Assembly (NCBI GenBank): GCA_036555105.1 | Contig: DATBMA010000066.1 | Coordinates: forward strand, 1 to 36,028 | Direction: 5' to 3' | Source: DATBMA01 sp036555105 | GTDB lineage: Bacteria > Actinomycetota > Acidimicrobiia > Spongiisociales > ZC4RG35 | DNA length: 36,028 nucleotides | In this document: positions 1 to 9,632 of the stretch, piece by piece | How positions within the stretch are numbered: the stretch's first letter is position 1 | Layout of the letters: each line of letters begins with the position of its first letter | Translations under genes and position numbers: made by a program | Notes under the pieces: generated by a model | Databases searched by the model: none | Seen by the model: only the letters and a program-made list of their open reading frames with translations | What the model was told of the DNA's origin: nothing

Positions 1-616
1 CCATCAGCTCGATGGTCGAGGCGGCATATGCCTTGGAAGGAAACTCGCCGGTTGGACGGACCTCGAGCGGCCCCGAGGCCAGCGGGCCCACCATCAGCAT
101 GGCGGAAACGAACTGGCTGGTCTCGGCGGTTGGCACCTCAACCACACCACCGGCCAAACCACCTCCACGCACCACCAGAGGCAGCGCCTCCCCCACTATT
201 TCGGCCCCCAACCGCCTCAAGGCCTGGACCAGCCCCGCCATCGGCCGCGAGCGCATCCGCTCCTCCCCGTCGATCAACACGTCACCACCCGCCAGAGGTG
301 CCACCGCTGTCAAGAACCGGGCAGTGGTGCCCGACCCCCCGACCCAGAGGGCCGATTCGGGCGCATGGAGGGAGCCGGCGGTGCCTTTGACGATCCATTC
401 GCGTTGCGTGTCGTCGATCTCGGCTCCAAGAGCCCGCAGGCAATCACGCATGACGATGGTGTCGTCCGCATCGAGCGGATTGATCAGTCTGCTGGGCCCG
501 CCGGCGAGGGTGGCGATCAAGAGAGCCCGATTGGTGATGCTCTTGGATCCGGGGAGTTCGACGATCCCGGTTGTCGGCCGCAGCTTGGGGACGATCGCGA
601 CGACGGGCGGGGTCAT
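1..616 (-). CDS. aroA: 3-phosphoshikimate 1-carboxyvinyltransferase (EPSP synthase), N-terminal part
   Basis: This enzyme transfers enolpyruvyl from PEP to shikimate-3-phosphate in the cytoplasmic shikimate pathway. About 205 N-terminal codons are visible; the gene runs off the left edge of the window, so it is cut by the window and not necessarily broken. The start ATG is at 616-614. The PEP/S3P-binding motif PGSKSITNRALL lies at residues 22-33, with K25, S26 and R30 as expected. The segment GGSGTTARFLTA, typical of the family, follows near residue 93. It lies 9 bases after the rluB stop and ends the long minus-strand run. In many bacteria cmk follows aroA, which cannot be seen here. Confidence 0.95.
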   Translation of the reverse strand, partial: MTPPVVAIVPKLRPTTGIVELPGSKSITNRALLIATLAGGPSRLINPLDADDTIVMRDCLRALGAEIDDTQREWIVKGTAGSLHAPESALWVGGSGTTARFLTAVAPLAGGDVLIDGEERMRSRPMAGLVQALRRLGAEIVGEALPLVVRGGGLAGGVVEVPTAETSQFVSAMLMVGPLASGPLEVRPTGEFPSKAYAASTIELM

Positions 617-625
617 CTCCCCAGG

Positions 626-1351
626 TTACGGCCCGGTCCCTGCCGCCTTGTAGAGAGAAGCGACCTCGCCCGGCTGCAGGGCCCTCCACTCCCCCGCCTT
701 GAGCTTGCGATCGGTGATCGGGCCAATGGCTGTGCGCACCAGCTTCTCGATCGGGTAGCCGACCGCTGCCAGCAACCTCCTGACCTCGCGTTTGCGCCCT
801 TCGGCCATGACCACCTCGACGAGCGTCGATTCCGGTCGTGAAGCGATGATGCGAGCGCGGCGGACGCGGGCCATCCCGTCGTCGAGCTCCACCCCTGCTC
901 TCAAGAGGCGGACCGCAGATGTCGGCATCCTGCCGCGTACTTCGGCCAGATAGGTCTTGGTCAATCCGAAGCGGGGGTGGGTGACCCTGAGGGTCAGCTC
1001 GCCATCGTTGGAGAGGAGGATGAGGCCCTCCGTATCCGCATCCAAGCGCCCCACCGGCACCACCCTTGGCTCCTCGGGGACCAATTGGACCACCGTCGGC
1101 CTGCCGCGCGGGTCGGCGGCAGTGGAGAGCACCCCAGTCGGCTTGTAGAGCAGATAGGTGACCAGGCCAGGGGCGACTGGCACCAGCACCCCTTCGATCT
1201 CAACCCTGGCGGTGGCCGGGTCCACTCGCTCGCCCAGCCTGGCGACGTGCCCGTCGATAGTCACCCGGCCCGCAGCAATCAACTCCTCGGCCGCCCGCCG
1301 CGACATGAGGCCGGCGCCGGCGATCACCTTCTGGAGGCGTACCTCGCTCAT
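626..1351 (-). CDS. rluB: 23S rRNA pseudouridine synthase, RluB/RsuA family
   Basis: The 241-residue protein isomerises a uridine to pseudouridine in large-subunit rRNA. Residues about 3-48 form an S4 RNA-binding domain, and the catalytic motif GRLDADTEGL sits at 101-110 with the nucleophilic aspartate at D104. The frame stays open upstream into scpB, but the real start is ATG 1351-1349, because it overlaps the scpB TGA in ATGA and begins with the usual S4 sequence. Position after scpA and scpB is the standard actinobacterial order. Exact target uridine is inferred from family and synteny. Confidence 0.93.
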   Translation of the reverse strand: MSEVRLQKVIAGAGLMSRRAAEELIAAGRVTIDGHVARLGERVDPATARVEIEGVLVPVAPGLVTYLLYKPTGVLSTAADPRGRPTVVQLVPEEPRVVPVGRLDADTEGLILLSNDGELTLRVTHPRFGLTKTYLAEVRGRMPTSAVRLLRAGVELDDGMARVRRARIIASRPESTLVEVVMAEGRKREVRRLLAAVGYPIEKLVRTAIGPITDRKLKAGEWRALQPGEVASLYKAAGTGP

Positions 1352-1932
1352 CCCTCCGGGCCGATGGCATCCTCCGCCAGCGGGCGGAGGGTTTCTTCCA
1401 GCGACTCCATCACCTCCGCCGGCGGAACGTGATCGGCGAGTGGTGGAAGCTGGTGCAGGTCGTTGAGGCCAATCCGCTCCAGGAAGCTGGACGTGGTCCG
1501 ATACACCGCAGGGTTGCCCGGCACCGAGAGCCGGCCGGCCTCCTCGACCAGGCCGAGGCGCTCGAGTGTGCGCACCGATGACTCCGAGTCGACCCCCCTT
1601 ATCTCGGCGATCTGCGCCCTGGAGACCGGCTGGCGATAGGCGACCACTGCCAGCACTTCCAGGGCGGCCGGAGTCAGCTTGCGGGCGGTGGCGGAAGTGC
1701 TGAACCTCTCGAGATAGGGAAAGGCATCTGGGCTCGAGTACAGGCGCCAACCTCCGGCAACCTGGCGGAGCTCGAGCCCGCTGCCCCGATCATTGAGGCG
1801 ACGTCCGAGCTCGGCGAGCAGCACCTCGACTTCGCCTTTGGGCAGCTCCAGGACCTCAGCCAGCTCCTCCGTCGGGACCGGGGACTCGGTGACGAACAGG
1901 ATTGCTTCCAGGGCGGCAAGAGGGTCGATCAC
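1348..1932 (-). CDS. scpB: Segregation and condensation protein B
   Basis: ScpB is the winged-helix subunit that joins ScpA and SMC to compact and segregate the chromosome. The 194-residue product starts at GTG 1932, where start and scpA stop overlap as GTGA. It begins with the family's N-terminal pattern (PLAALEAILFVTESPV) and carries the winged-helix segment TPAALEVLAVVAYRQPVSRAQ in the middle, followed by the conserved RG(V/I)xSE region. An open extension upstream to 2361 is the antisense-frame shadow of scpA and was not used. The stop overlaps the rluB start by four bases. Confidence 0.94.
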   Translation of the reverse strand: MIDPLAALEAILFVTESPVPTEELAEVLELPKGEVEVLLAELGRRLNDRGSGLELRQVAGGWRLYSSPDAFPYLERFSTSATARKLTPAALEVLAVVAYRQPVSRAQIAEIRGVDSESSVRTLERLGLVEEAGRLSVPGNPAVYRTTSSFLERIGLNDLHQLPPLADHVPPAEVMESLEETLRPLAEDAIGPEG

Positions 1933-2660
1933 CCGCTCCCCTCCCTTCGCCTCACCTCGATGGTCGACATCCAGTCCGTCTGTTTCAGTTCGAGCATCCC
2001 CCACCGGGCCAGTTCGAGGAGGGCGAGGAAGTAGGCCACCACTTCGACCGGTCGCTCGCAATGCTCCACCAGCCGATCGAAGGTGTACGCGGCCTCGCCG
2101 GTGACGCGAGCTGCGAGCTCGTCGAGGGCACGCTCGACCGATGGCAGGTCGAGCTCGAGGTGATCGAGGTCGACTTCGTGCGATGGCCCCGTCATCACAT
2201 TGACGGCTAGTGCGGCCAGCTGCTGCGCCGTGATCTCGAGAGGGGTGGTGGGGGGACGCGGCGGAATCGGCTGATCCAGCCCAGCTGTCCTCGGCACCCA
2301 GCGGGACCCCTCTTGCAGCCGCCGGGCCAGCACCGCAGCCACGTCCTTGAACGTGACGCATGACAGCAGACGGGCGAGCAACCGGTCCCTCTCCTCCATC
2401 AGGAGGAGCTCGTCGTCCAGGTCGACCTCTTCTCCCCGCGGCAGCAGGCGGTGGGCCTTGAGCTGGACCAAGGTGGCCGCGATCAGCAGAAACTCGCTGG
2501 TCACATCAAGGTCGAGCCTCTCCATCGCCGCCAGCACCTCGAGATAGTCCTCGACGAGGTCGTTGAGGCTCACAGCGGCGACGTCGATCTGCTGACGGCT
2601 GATCAGCTGCAGCAGCAGGTCGAGGGGGCCCTCGAACACCTTGGTCTTCACCTTGTACAT
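1929..2660 (-). CDS. scpA: Segregation and condensation protein A
   Basis: ScpA is the kleisin subunit that bridges SMC heads together with ScpB. The 243-residue protein opens with the family signature FEGPLDLLLQLI (residues about 9-20), has the helical SMC-neck-binding N-terminus, an acidic central linker, and a C-terminal winged helix near residues 165-235. The ATG at 2660 is 14 bases after the upstream HD gene. No strong ribosome binding site is visible, so coupling to that gene is plausible. It overlaps scpB by GTGA. Confidence 0.95.
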   Translation of the reverse strand: MYKVKTKVFEGPLDLLLQLISRQQIDVAAVSLNDLVEDYLEVLAAMERLDLDVTSEFLLIAATLVQLKAHRLLPRGEEVDLDDELLLMEERDRLLARLLSCVTFKDVAAVLARRLQEGSRWVPRTAGLDQPIPPRPPTTPLEITAQQLAALAVNVMTGPSHEVDLDHLELDLPSVERALDELAARVTGEAAYTFDRLVEHCERPVEVVAYFLALLELARWGMLELKQTDWMSTIEVRRREGSG

Positions 2661-2674
2661 GGCCGTCTGGGAGG

Positions 2675-3193
2675 CTATCGGCCGTTGCGGCCTCTCCCCC
2701 TTCTTTCCGGCCTCCCCCCGAGGTCGGCCCTCGCCAGCACGTCCCAGTCGCCTTCCGATATCGAGCCCGGCCGGATTCCATGGTGATTACGGGCGAAATC
2801 CACCACGATCGCTTCCGCTCCGAGGGCAGCCAGTTCCTCTGCGCCCAATGCCCCGTGATCCAGATAGACGGCCCAGCGACCGCGCCCACGGCCTCCCAGC
2901 TTCGACCAGGCCGAGGCCATCGAGCGCCCGATCAGGCCGAGGCCGGATTTGCGCTTCCCGATGTCGTGGAGAAGCGCCGCCCTGATCAGATCCACCCGCT
3001 CAGGTCGCTCTGAACGGGTTGACAGGGCTGCCTCCAGCCCGTGCCGCTGATCGGCCGGCGGTTGCTGCAAGAAGAAGGACGCCTCCTCGGGACGCAGCCA
3101 CTCCATGGCTTTGAGCCGCTCGTCGGGCCGGAGCGGGCGCGCCCCCGCCACCTCGAGGAACCTGGAGGCCAAGTGTGGCCAGGTGCCCGGCAC
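2675..3193 (-). CDS. HD-domain (HDIG) hydrolase-like protein
   Basis: This 172-residue protein carries the metal-binding HD signature LLHDIGKRKSGLG near residues 73-85 and a later H-E/D region around NHHG, as in small HD phosphohydrolases. Substrate is unknown; nucleotides or phosphate esters are the usual HD substrates. The start is GTG 3193-3191, immediately adjacent to the TAG of the DksA-type gene with no spacer. The last 15 residues are very Arg/Gly rich. It sits in the scpA operon, as related HD proteins do in other actinomycetes. The function is unassigned, and only the fold family is supported. Confidence 0.75.
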   Translation of the reverse strand: MPGTWPHLASRFLEVAGARPLRPDERLKAMEWLRPEEASFFLQQPPADQRHGLEAALSTRSERPERVDLIRAALLHDIGKRKSGLGLIGRSMASAWSKLGGRGRGRWAVYLDHGALGAEELAALGAEAIVVDFARNHHGIRPGSISEGDWDVLARADLGGRPERRGRGRNGR

Positions 3194-3553
3194 CTAGCGC
3201 TTGAGCTGAGAGCGCTTCGACTGGCAGTCGATGCAGAAGATGGACTCGGGCTTGCCTTCGAGCCGCGCCTCCGAGATGGGCTTGCCGCAGTTGGAACAGA
3301 TCCCGTAGGAGCCGTCGTCGACCTTGCGGAGGGCGGCATCCACAGAATCGAGCTGCTCCTTCAGCGACTCGACGATGCCGAGCACCTCGGTTCTCTCGGC
3401 GGTAGCGGCGCCGGCATCGGCGAAGCCATCCCCGAACTGGACGTCCGCGCGCAACTCACCGTCCTCCTCGGAACCGAGCTCCTTGAGCTGGTGGACGAGG
3501 CGGCTGCGCTGGTCCTGGAGGACCGCACGGGCGGATTCGAGGTCGACTGTCAT
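3194..3553 (-). CDS. DksA/TraR-type C4 zinc-finger protein
   Basis: The 119-residue protein has an N-terminal helical coiled-coil portion (about 1-80) and a C-terminal C4 zinc finger with C86, C89, C107 and C110 (YGICSNCG ... FCIDCQ). This is the layout of DksA/TraR proteins, some of which bind the secondary channel of RNA polymerase and tune initiation. In actinobacteria the role of such paralogues is not settled. The ATG at 3553 overlaps the xerD TGA as ATGA. The TAG stop directly abuts the GTG of the HD gene. Confidence 0.88.
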   Translation of the reverse strand: MTVDLESARAVLQDQRSRLVHQLKELGSEEDGELRADVQFGDGFADAGAATAERTEVLGIVESLKEQLDSVDAALRKVDDGSYGICSNCGKPISEARLEGKPESIFCIDCQSKRSQLKR

Positions 3554-4434
3554 CGGCTACGTGGATGTGCCTGGACGTAGATCTCCAACAGGTGCTGGGG
3601 AGACACTCGGGTGTACACCTGAGTGGTGCTGATTCTAGCGTGACCAAGCATCTCCTGAACAGTGCGCAGGTCCGCTCCTCCTTCAACCATGTGGGTGGCG
3701 GCGCTGTGCCGGAGGACGTGGGGCGACACCTGCTCAGAAGGGATGCCCACCGCCACCGCCCTGGCCCTGACGATGCGGAACACAGATTGGCGGCTCAACC
3801 GCCCCCCTCTCATGTTCGTGAATGCCGCCTCAACCCCTGGCTTGCTGCCCGTCAACTGAAGGCGATCCGGGAGCCATCGCTCGATCGCAGCAACCGCGGC
3901 GGCGCCGATGGGCACACTCCGCTCACGATCTCCTTTGCCAACCAGGCGAGCCGACCGCTCCTCGAGATCCAGGTCTCGGAGATCGAGGCCGGTTGCCTCA
4001 GAAACCCTGCAGCCGGCGGCGTACATGAACTCGAGGAGGGCAGAGTCCCTTCTGCCGGTCACGGCGTCCAGAGGTATCTCGTCCAGCATGGCCAGCACCT
4101 GATCCACCGACAACGCCTTGGGAAGAGGGCCCGGCCGGCGGGCTGGGGCCAGCTGCATCGTGGGGTCGTCGGATCGCTCGCCCTCTTCGACCAGGAAACG
4201 ATGGAATCCCCGGATGGCCGCCGTTTTTCGAGCAACGGATGCAGGGCTCAGCCCCTGCCTGTGGAGGGCGGTAAGGAAGCTCTCGATCTCGGCCTGCCCC
4301 GGCTCCCGGCCATCCAGGAACAGCCCGTACTGGGCAAGGTCGCGGCGGTATGCATCGATCGTGTTGGCCGCCAGGCCACGCTCGGCGGCCAGATAAGCGA
4401 GAAAGCCCTCGGCCTGGCCGGCCTGGTCGCTCAC
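3550..4434 (-). CDS. xerD: Site-specific tyrosine recombinase XerD
   Basis: XerD works with XerC at dif to resolve chromosome dimers. The 294-residue protein has the N-terminal SAM-like core-binding domain (residues 5-88) and the catalytic domain with the full set of active residues: R143 in CRVSEATGL, K167, H239 and R242 in HVLRHSAATHM, H265 in GHARIST, and nucleophile Y274 in TQVYTRV. Length is normal for XerC/D. The GTG start at 4434 overlaps the ald stop as GTGA. Its place next to scpA/scpB matches the Mycobacterium tuberculosis order (xerD, scpA, scpB), which favours XerD over an integrase; no att-like repeats flank it. Confidence 0.95.
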   Translation of the reverse strand: MSDQAGQAEGFLAYLAAERGLAANTIDAYRRDLAQYGLFLDGREPGQAEIESFLTALHRQGLSPASVARKTAAIRGFHRFLVEEGERSDDPTMQLAPARRPGPLPKALSVDQVLAMLDEIPLDAVTGRRDSALLEFMYAAGCRVSEATGLDLRDLDLEERSARLVGKGDRERSVPIGAAAVAAIERWLPDRLQLTGSKPGVEAAFTNMRGGRLSRQSVFRIVRARAVAVGIPSEQVSPHVLRHSAATHMVEGGADLRTVQEMLGHARISTTQVYTRVSPQHLLEIYVQAHPRSR

Positions 4435-5552
4435 CTTCCGGCCAGCGCCTCCCCGGCCGGCACGTACGGCAGACCCAGTGAAGCCGCCACCGCTTCGTGG
4501 GTGATGGCCCCCCCGACCACATTGAGGCCAGAGACCATCTCGGGATGGCGGGACATGGCCCCTTCCACCCCGCGGTCGGCGAGGGCGAGCACGTACGGCA
4601 GGGTCGCATTGGTGAGGGCGTAGGTGCTCGTGTGGGGCACCGCCCCGGGGATGTTCCCGACCGCGTAATGAAGGACCTCGTGCACCAGATAGACCGGATC
4701 CTCATGAGTGGTCTCCCGGCTCGTGGCGAAGCACCCGCCCTGGTCGATTGCCACGTCCACCAACACAGAGCCACGCCTCATGGCCCGCACCATGTCCTCG
4801 GTCACCAGCTTGGGAGCGGATGCCCCCGCCACCAGGACCGTCCCGATCACAAGGTCGGCGTCGAGCACTTCCTGCTCGATGGTCAAACGGTTGGATGCGA
4901 GCGTCTTGATGCGGCCCTGATATTGGGAGTCGAGGGCCCGTAGCCGGTTCAGGTCGCGGTCGAGGACGACCACTTCTGCGTGCATGCCCGCTGCGATCTC
5001 GGCGGCGTTGGAGCCGGCGATTCCTCCGCCGACCACGACCACCTTGGCGGGCCGCACACCCGTCACCCCGCCCAACAGGACGCCCCGGCCGCCCTGTGCC
5101 TTTTCGAGGAAATAGGCGCCGACCTGGGTGGCCATTCTGCCTGCGATCTCCGACATCGGAGCCAGGAGCGGTAGTGAACGGTCGGGCAGCTGCACCGTCT
5201 CGTAGGCCACGGCCACCATGTCGCGCTCGAGGAGGCCGGTCGCGAGCTTTGGATAGGCGGCCAGGTGCAGGTAGGTGAAGAGGGTCTGGTCGGGTCGGAA
5301 GAATGCGACTTCATCCGGTTGCGGCTCCTTGACCTTGAGGATCAAATCCGCCTGCTCGAACACGGCCGGTCCATCCTCCACCACGGTGGCTCCCTGAGCC
5401 TCGTACTCGTCGTTGTGGATGGCCGAGCCGATCCCGGCATCGTCCTCGATGACCACGGTGTGGCCCCGCTCGACCAACTCCCTGACCCCGACCGGGGTGA
5501 TGGCCACCCTGAACTCGGCCGTCTTCACCTCGCGGGGAATGCCGACGATCAA
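4431..5552 (-). CDS. ald: L-alanine dehydrogenase
   Basis: Ald interconverts L-alanine with pyruvate and ammonia using NAD. The 373-residue protein matches the mycobacterial enzyme in length and numbering: R15, K75 and H96 for substrate and D270 as active-site acid are all in register, and the Rossmann glycine motif VVVVGGGIAGSNA is at 171-183. The start is TTG 5552, fixed by the TTGA overlap with the Nudix stop and by the conserved beginning IVGIPREVK. Ald sits between the Nudix gene and xerD, where M. tuberculosis has no ald gene, so it looks like an insertion into an otherwise conserved series. Confidence 0.96.
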   Translation of the reverse strand: MIVGIPREVKTAEFRVAITPVGVRELVERGHTVVIEDDAGIGSAIHNDEYEAQGATVVEDGPAVFEQADLILKVKEPQPDEVAFFRPDQTLFTYLHLAAYPKLATGLLERDMVAVAYETVQLPDRSLPLLAPMSEIAGRMATQVGAYFLEKAQGGRGVLLGGVTGVRPAKVVVVGGGIAGSNAAEIAAGMHAEVVVLDRDLNRLRALDSQYQGRIKTLASNRLTIEQEVLDADLVIGTVLVAGASAPKLVTEDMVRAMRRGSVLVDVAIDQGGCFATSRETTHEDPVYLVHEVLHYAVGNIPGAVPHTSTYALTNATLPYVLALADRGVEGAMSRHPEMVSGLNVVGGAITHEAVAASLGLPYVPAGEALAGR

Positions 5553-6102
5553 CCGACTCTCCTTTTCCGGTCCCAGAGCAGCAGTGCGAGCTGGGTCTTG
5601 GCATCCGTCAGGTCGCCGGTCCCGATCCTAAGCAACGCCTCCGCCGCCGGGAGGGGAACCAGCGCGGCTTGCCGCTCCTCCGAGCCATCCGGCCGGCGAT
5701 CACCAAAGCTCAGGCCTTGCGCTGCGAACAGATGGATCACCTCGTCGCTATAGCCGGGTGATGGGAGCATCTCCCCAAGGGCCGTCCACTCCGATGCGGT
5801 CGCCCCGAGCTCCTCGAGCAGTTCCCGCCGGGCGGCCTCCTCCGGAGTGCGGTCTCCCGGGTCGAGTCGCCCGGCCGGGATCTCCATGACCTCGGAGCCG
5901 AAAGGCGCCCGGCGCTGGGTGACGAACCAAACCCTGTCGCCTTCGATCGCCAGGATCCCGACGCCGCCAGGATGCCTGACGACGTCACGCGTCACCGGGG
6001 TGCCGTCTCCGCCGATCAGGTGCTGGCGGTGGAAGCGGAGGAACACACCCCTTGCGAGCCTTCTCCAGCCCAGCAGGCGGAAGTCCCCGCGATCGGGGGA
6101 GG

Positions 6103-6106
<4 letters not shown>
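5549..6106 (-). CDS. Nudix hydrolase, ADP-ribose pyrophosphatase type
   Basis: The 185-residue protein has a Nudix box at about residues 77-101 (GRLDPGDRTPEEAARRELL, then EELGA). The box has one extra residue between the glycine and the REL core compared with the strict consensus. The preceding strand EIPAGRLD and the beginning RDVVRHPGGV are characteristic of ADP-ribose/ADP-sugar pyrophosphatases. The start is TTG 6106, overlapping the pyrG TGA as TTGA; the residues after it (FRLLGWRRLARGVFLRF) fit the N-terminal strand of the family. It follows pyrG, as Rv1700 follows pyrG in M. tuberculosis. Confidence 0.88.
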
Positions 6107-7827
<1,721 letters not shown>

Positions 7828-7835
7828 GGGAGGTC

Positions 7836-7865
7836 AATGTAGCACGGGTGGGGGCTCGGTCCGAA
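7836..7865 (-). promoter_or_regulatory. Predicted leaderless promoter of pyrG
   Basis: On the minus strand TTCGGA (7865-7860) and TACATT (7841-7836) are 18 bases apart. The -10 ends 8 bases before GTG 7827, so transcription would begin at or near the start codon. The stretch between them reads GACCTCCC and offers no ribosome binding site, consistent with leaderless translation, which is common in actinobacteria. It separates pyrG from nadK by 42 bases, one of the few real gaps in this region. Confidence 0.5.
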
Positions 7866-7869
7866 GACC

Positions 7870-8685
7870 TCATTTGAGACGGAACTTCTCCGTCACCAGG
7901 CGGGGGAAAGGCTGCTCCTTCAGCCGGACGAAACGGGCCGGGCGCAATCCTCTCCGCACTTCGAACCTCTCACCCTGGTGCAACGAAGCTCCCTCGATGC
8001 CGTCGATGCTCACCCGGACCGGCCGGTCCGCGGCCACCTCGACCCCCACCACGCTCGTCGGCAAAAGGGCCATCGTCCTGGCAAACAGGGAATGTGCGGC
8101 GACCGGCGTGACCAGCAGGGCTTGCAACCCAGGATCGAGCAGCGGCCCGCCTGCCGAAAAGCTGTACGCGGTCGACCCGGTCGGGGTCGACACGATCAGC
8201 CCGTCGGCCCGATAAGTCAGGAACTCTTGATCGTCGATAGTCACCTTCAGGCTCACCAGGCGCTGGCTGTCGATCTTCTCGGCCACGACGTCGTTGATCC
8301 CGGTGACGCGGATGCCGGAGGGGAGGTCGGCTTCGATGGTCATCCGCTCGTCCACGCGGAAGCTCCCCGACACGAGAGCCTCCACCGCGAGGTCGAGGTC
8401 GCTCGGCTCCGCTTCGGCCAGGAACCCAACCGTTCCCAGGTTGAAACCAACCACGGGGACGTCGTACTCGAGTGCCCAGTGGGCGGCTGCCAGCATTGTC
8501 CCATCTCCGCCGATCGCCACTACCACGTCGGGCGGGCCGTCCCCCACATGAGCTTCCGGCAGCAGCTCCGCCACCTCGGGCCCACCCACCAGCTTGGCCC
8601 CGGCGACTTCGACCCTCGAGGCAAAACGGCGGGCGAACTCGACCGACTGTTCCCTCCGGGCATGGATGACCGGTTGCAGGTTCAC
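7870..8685 (-). CDS. nadK: NAD kinase
   Basis: NadK phosphorylates NAD to NADP. The 271-residue protein has the GGDGT motif at 59-63, NDVV at 131-134 (NAD-binding asparagine), and the diagnostic block DGLIVSTPTGSTAYSFSAGG at 161-180. The start is GTG 8685, 12 bases after the stop of the small acidic gene. The product is somewhat shorter than mycobacterial PpnK. In M. tuberculosis tlyA precedes and recN follows this gene; here a small acidic ORF precedes it and pyrG follows directly. Confidence 0.95.
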   Translation of the reverse strand: MNLQPVIHARREQSVEFARRFASRVEVAGAKLVGGPEVAELLPEAHVGDGPPDVVVAIGGDGTMLAAAHWALEYDVPVVGFNLGTVGFLAEAEPSDLDLAVEALVSGSFRVDERMTIEADLPSGIRVTGINDVVAEKIDSQRLVSLKVTIDDQEFLTYRADGLIVSTPTGSTAYSFSAGGPLLDPGLQALLVTPVAAHSLFARTMALLPTSVVGVEVAADRPVRVSIDGIEGASLHQGERFEVRRGLRPARFVRLKEQPFPRLVTEKFRLK

Positions 8686-8697
8686 GCCGGGAGGCGA

Positions 8698-8883
8698 TCA
8701 GGCCAGGTCGTCTTCGTCCTCGGCATCGAGCAGAGCGGACAGCATCTCGACCAACTTGGCGGCCGGATCGGCGGTGTCGGCCGGGTCGAGCGCATCCAGT
8801 TCGGCGACTGCTTCATCGAGCGGATCGGTTTCCAGGTCGTCCATGACCTCATTATCCCGTTCGGCGGCATCAGGGCTGGTCAT
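8698..8883 (-). CDS. Small acidic hypothetical protein
   Basis: This 61-residue protein is very acidic, with about 19 Asp/Glu and almost no basic residues (R9 and K43). It reads as a short amphipathic helical protein with the pattern LDEAVAELDALDPAD and ends in EDEDDLA. The start ATG 8883 overlaps the HAD gene stop as ATGA, which supports real translation; an ATG 13 codons later is also possible. I do not recognise a family. It occupies the place held by tlyA in mycobacteria but has no similarity to it. Confidence 0.6.
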   Translation of the reverse strand: MTSPDAAERDNEVMDDLETDPLDEAVAELDALDPADTADPAAKLVEMLSALLDAEDEDDLA

Positions 8884-9632
8884 CTTCCCATGACCTCCCT
8901 CACCACTCCTGCCAGATCGGGCGCCACGAAATCGGCCGCCGGGTCCGACAGGCCGGTCGAACTGCCTACCAGAGCCCCGCGCCAACCCGGTTCCGCTGCC
9001 GCCATGGCGAGATCGGTATCGGCGCGGTCTCCCACTACCCAAGTCTCACCTGCCTTCAGGCGGGAACGGAGCAGATCCCGCATGGGCCGGTGGGGCTTGC
9101 CGGCGGGCTCCGCCCGGCAGCCGGCCGCCGTCTCGACCGCCGCCACGATCGAGCCTGCCCCCGGCCACAGGCCCCCTTCCACCGGGAAGGTCGGGTCGAG
9201 ATTGGTCGCAATCAGCCGCGCCCCTTCCCTCACCGCGATGACCGCGTCCCGCAGTCGGGCATAAGTGAGGCCGGGATCCAGCCCGACCACCACCGCCTGA
9301 GCCTTCTTTGGATCCGTGGTCACCGGGACTTCTGCCTCGGCGAGGGCGTTATCGATTCCCTCCCCTCCCAGGATGAACGTCAAGGGCCGATCGCCAAGCA
9401 GCAGGGCTGCTGCCTGGGCCGACGTGGCCACCTGCTCAGGTGATGCGTCGATTTCAGCCACCTCTTCCAGTCGTTCCACGATCGCTGCTGGTGGGCGGCT
9501 CGAGTTGTTTGTGCAGAAGATCACGTTCCACTGCGCCGCTCGCGCTGCTTTGATCGCTTCGGCCGAGCCTGGCAGCGCGGTGCCGCCTCGCCAGACCACT
9601 CCGTCCAAGTCGCAGATGAGGTTGCCGCTCAA
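8880..9632 (-). CDS. HAD superfamily hydrolase, subfamily IIA (NagD-like)
   Basis: The 250-residue protein is a cytoplasmic phosphatase of the NagD/4-nitrophenylphosphatase type. Motif I is CDLDGVVW with D8 and D10, motif II is FCTNNSS near residue 39, the motif III lysine lies in GKPHRPM, and motif IV is VVGDRADTDLAMA. The start is TTG 9632, fixed by the TTGA overlap with the M20 peptidase stop and by motif I being at its normal distance from the N-terminus. A similar phosphatase lies just upstream of tlyA-nadK in M. tuberculosis. The substrate is unknown; sugar phosphates are likely by family. Confidence 0.9.
   Translation of the reverse strand: MSGNLICDLDGVVWRGGTALPGSAEAIKAARAAQWNVIFCTNNSSRPPAAIVERLEEVAEIDASPEQVATSAQAAALLLGDRPLTFILGGEGIDNALAEAEVPVTTDPKKAQAVVVGLDPGLTYARLRDAVIAVREGARLIATNLDPTFPVEGGLWPGAGSIVAAVETAAGCRAEPAGKPHRPMRDLLRSRLKAGETWVVGDRADTDLAMAAAEPGWRGALVGSSTGLSDPAADFVAPDLAGVVREVMGR

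Noticed and set aside
3550..4434. xerD as a phage or island integrase
   Set aside because: No flanking direct repeats, tRNA gene or cargo; position beside scpA/scpB is that of chromosomal xerD.
7978..9264. A 428-codon open frame on the plus strand
   Set aside because: It crosses nadK, the small acidic gene and the HAD gene antisense, and its product is a low-complexity His/Gln/Arg-rich sequence with no domain.
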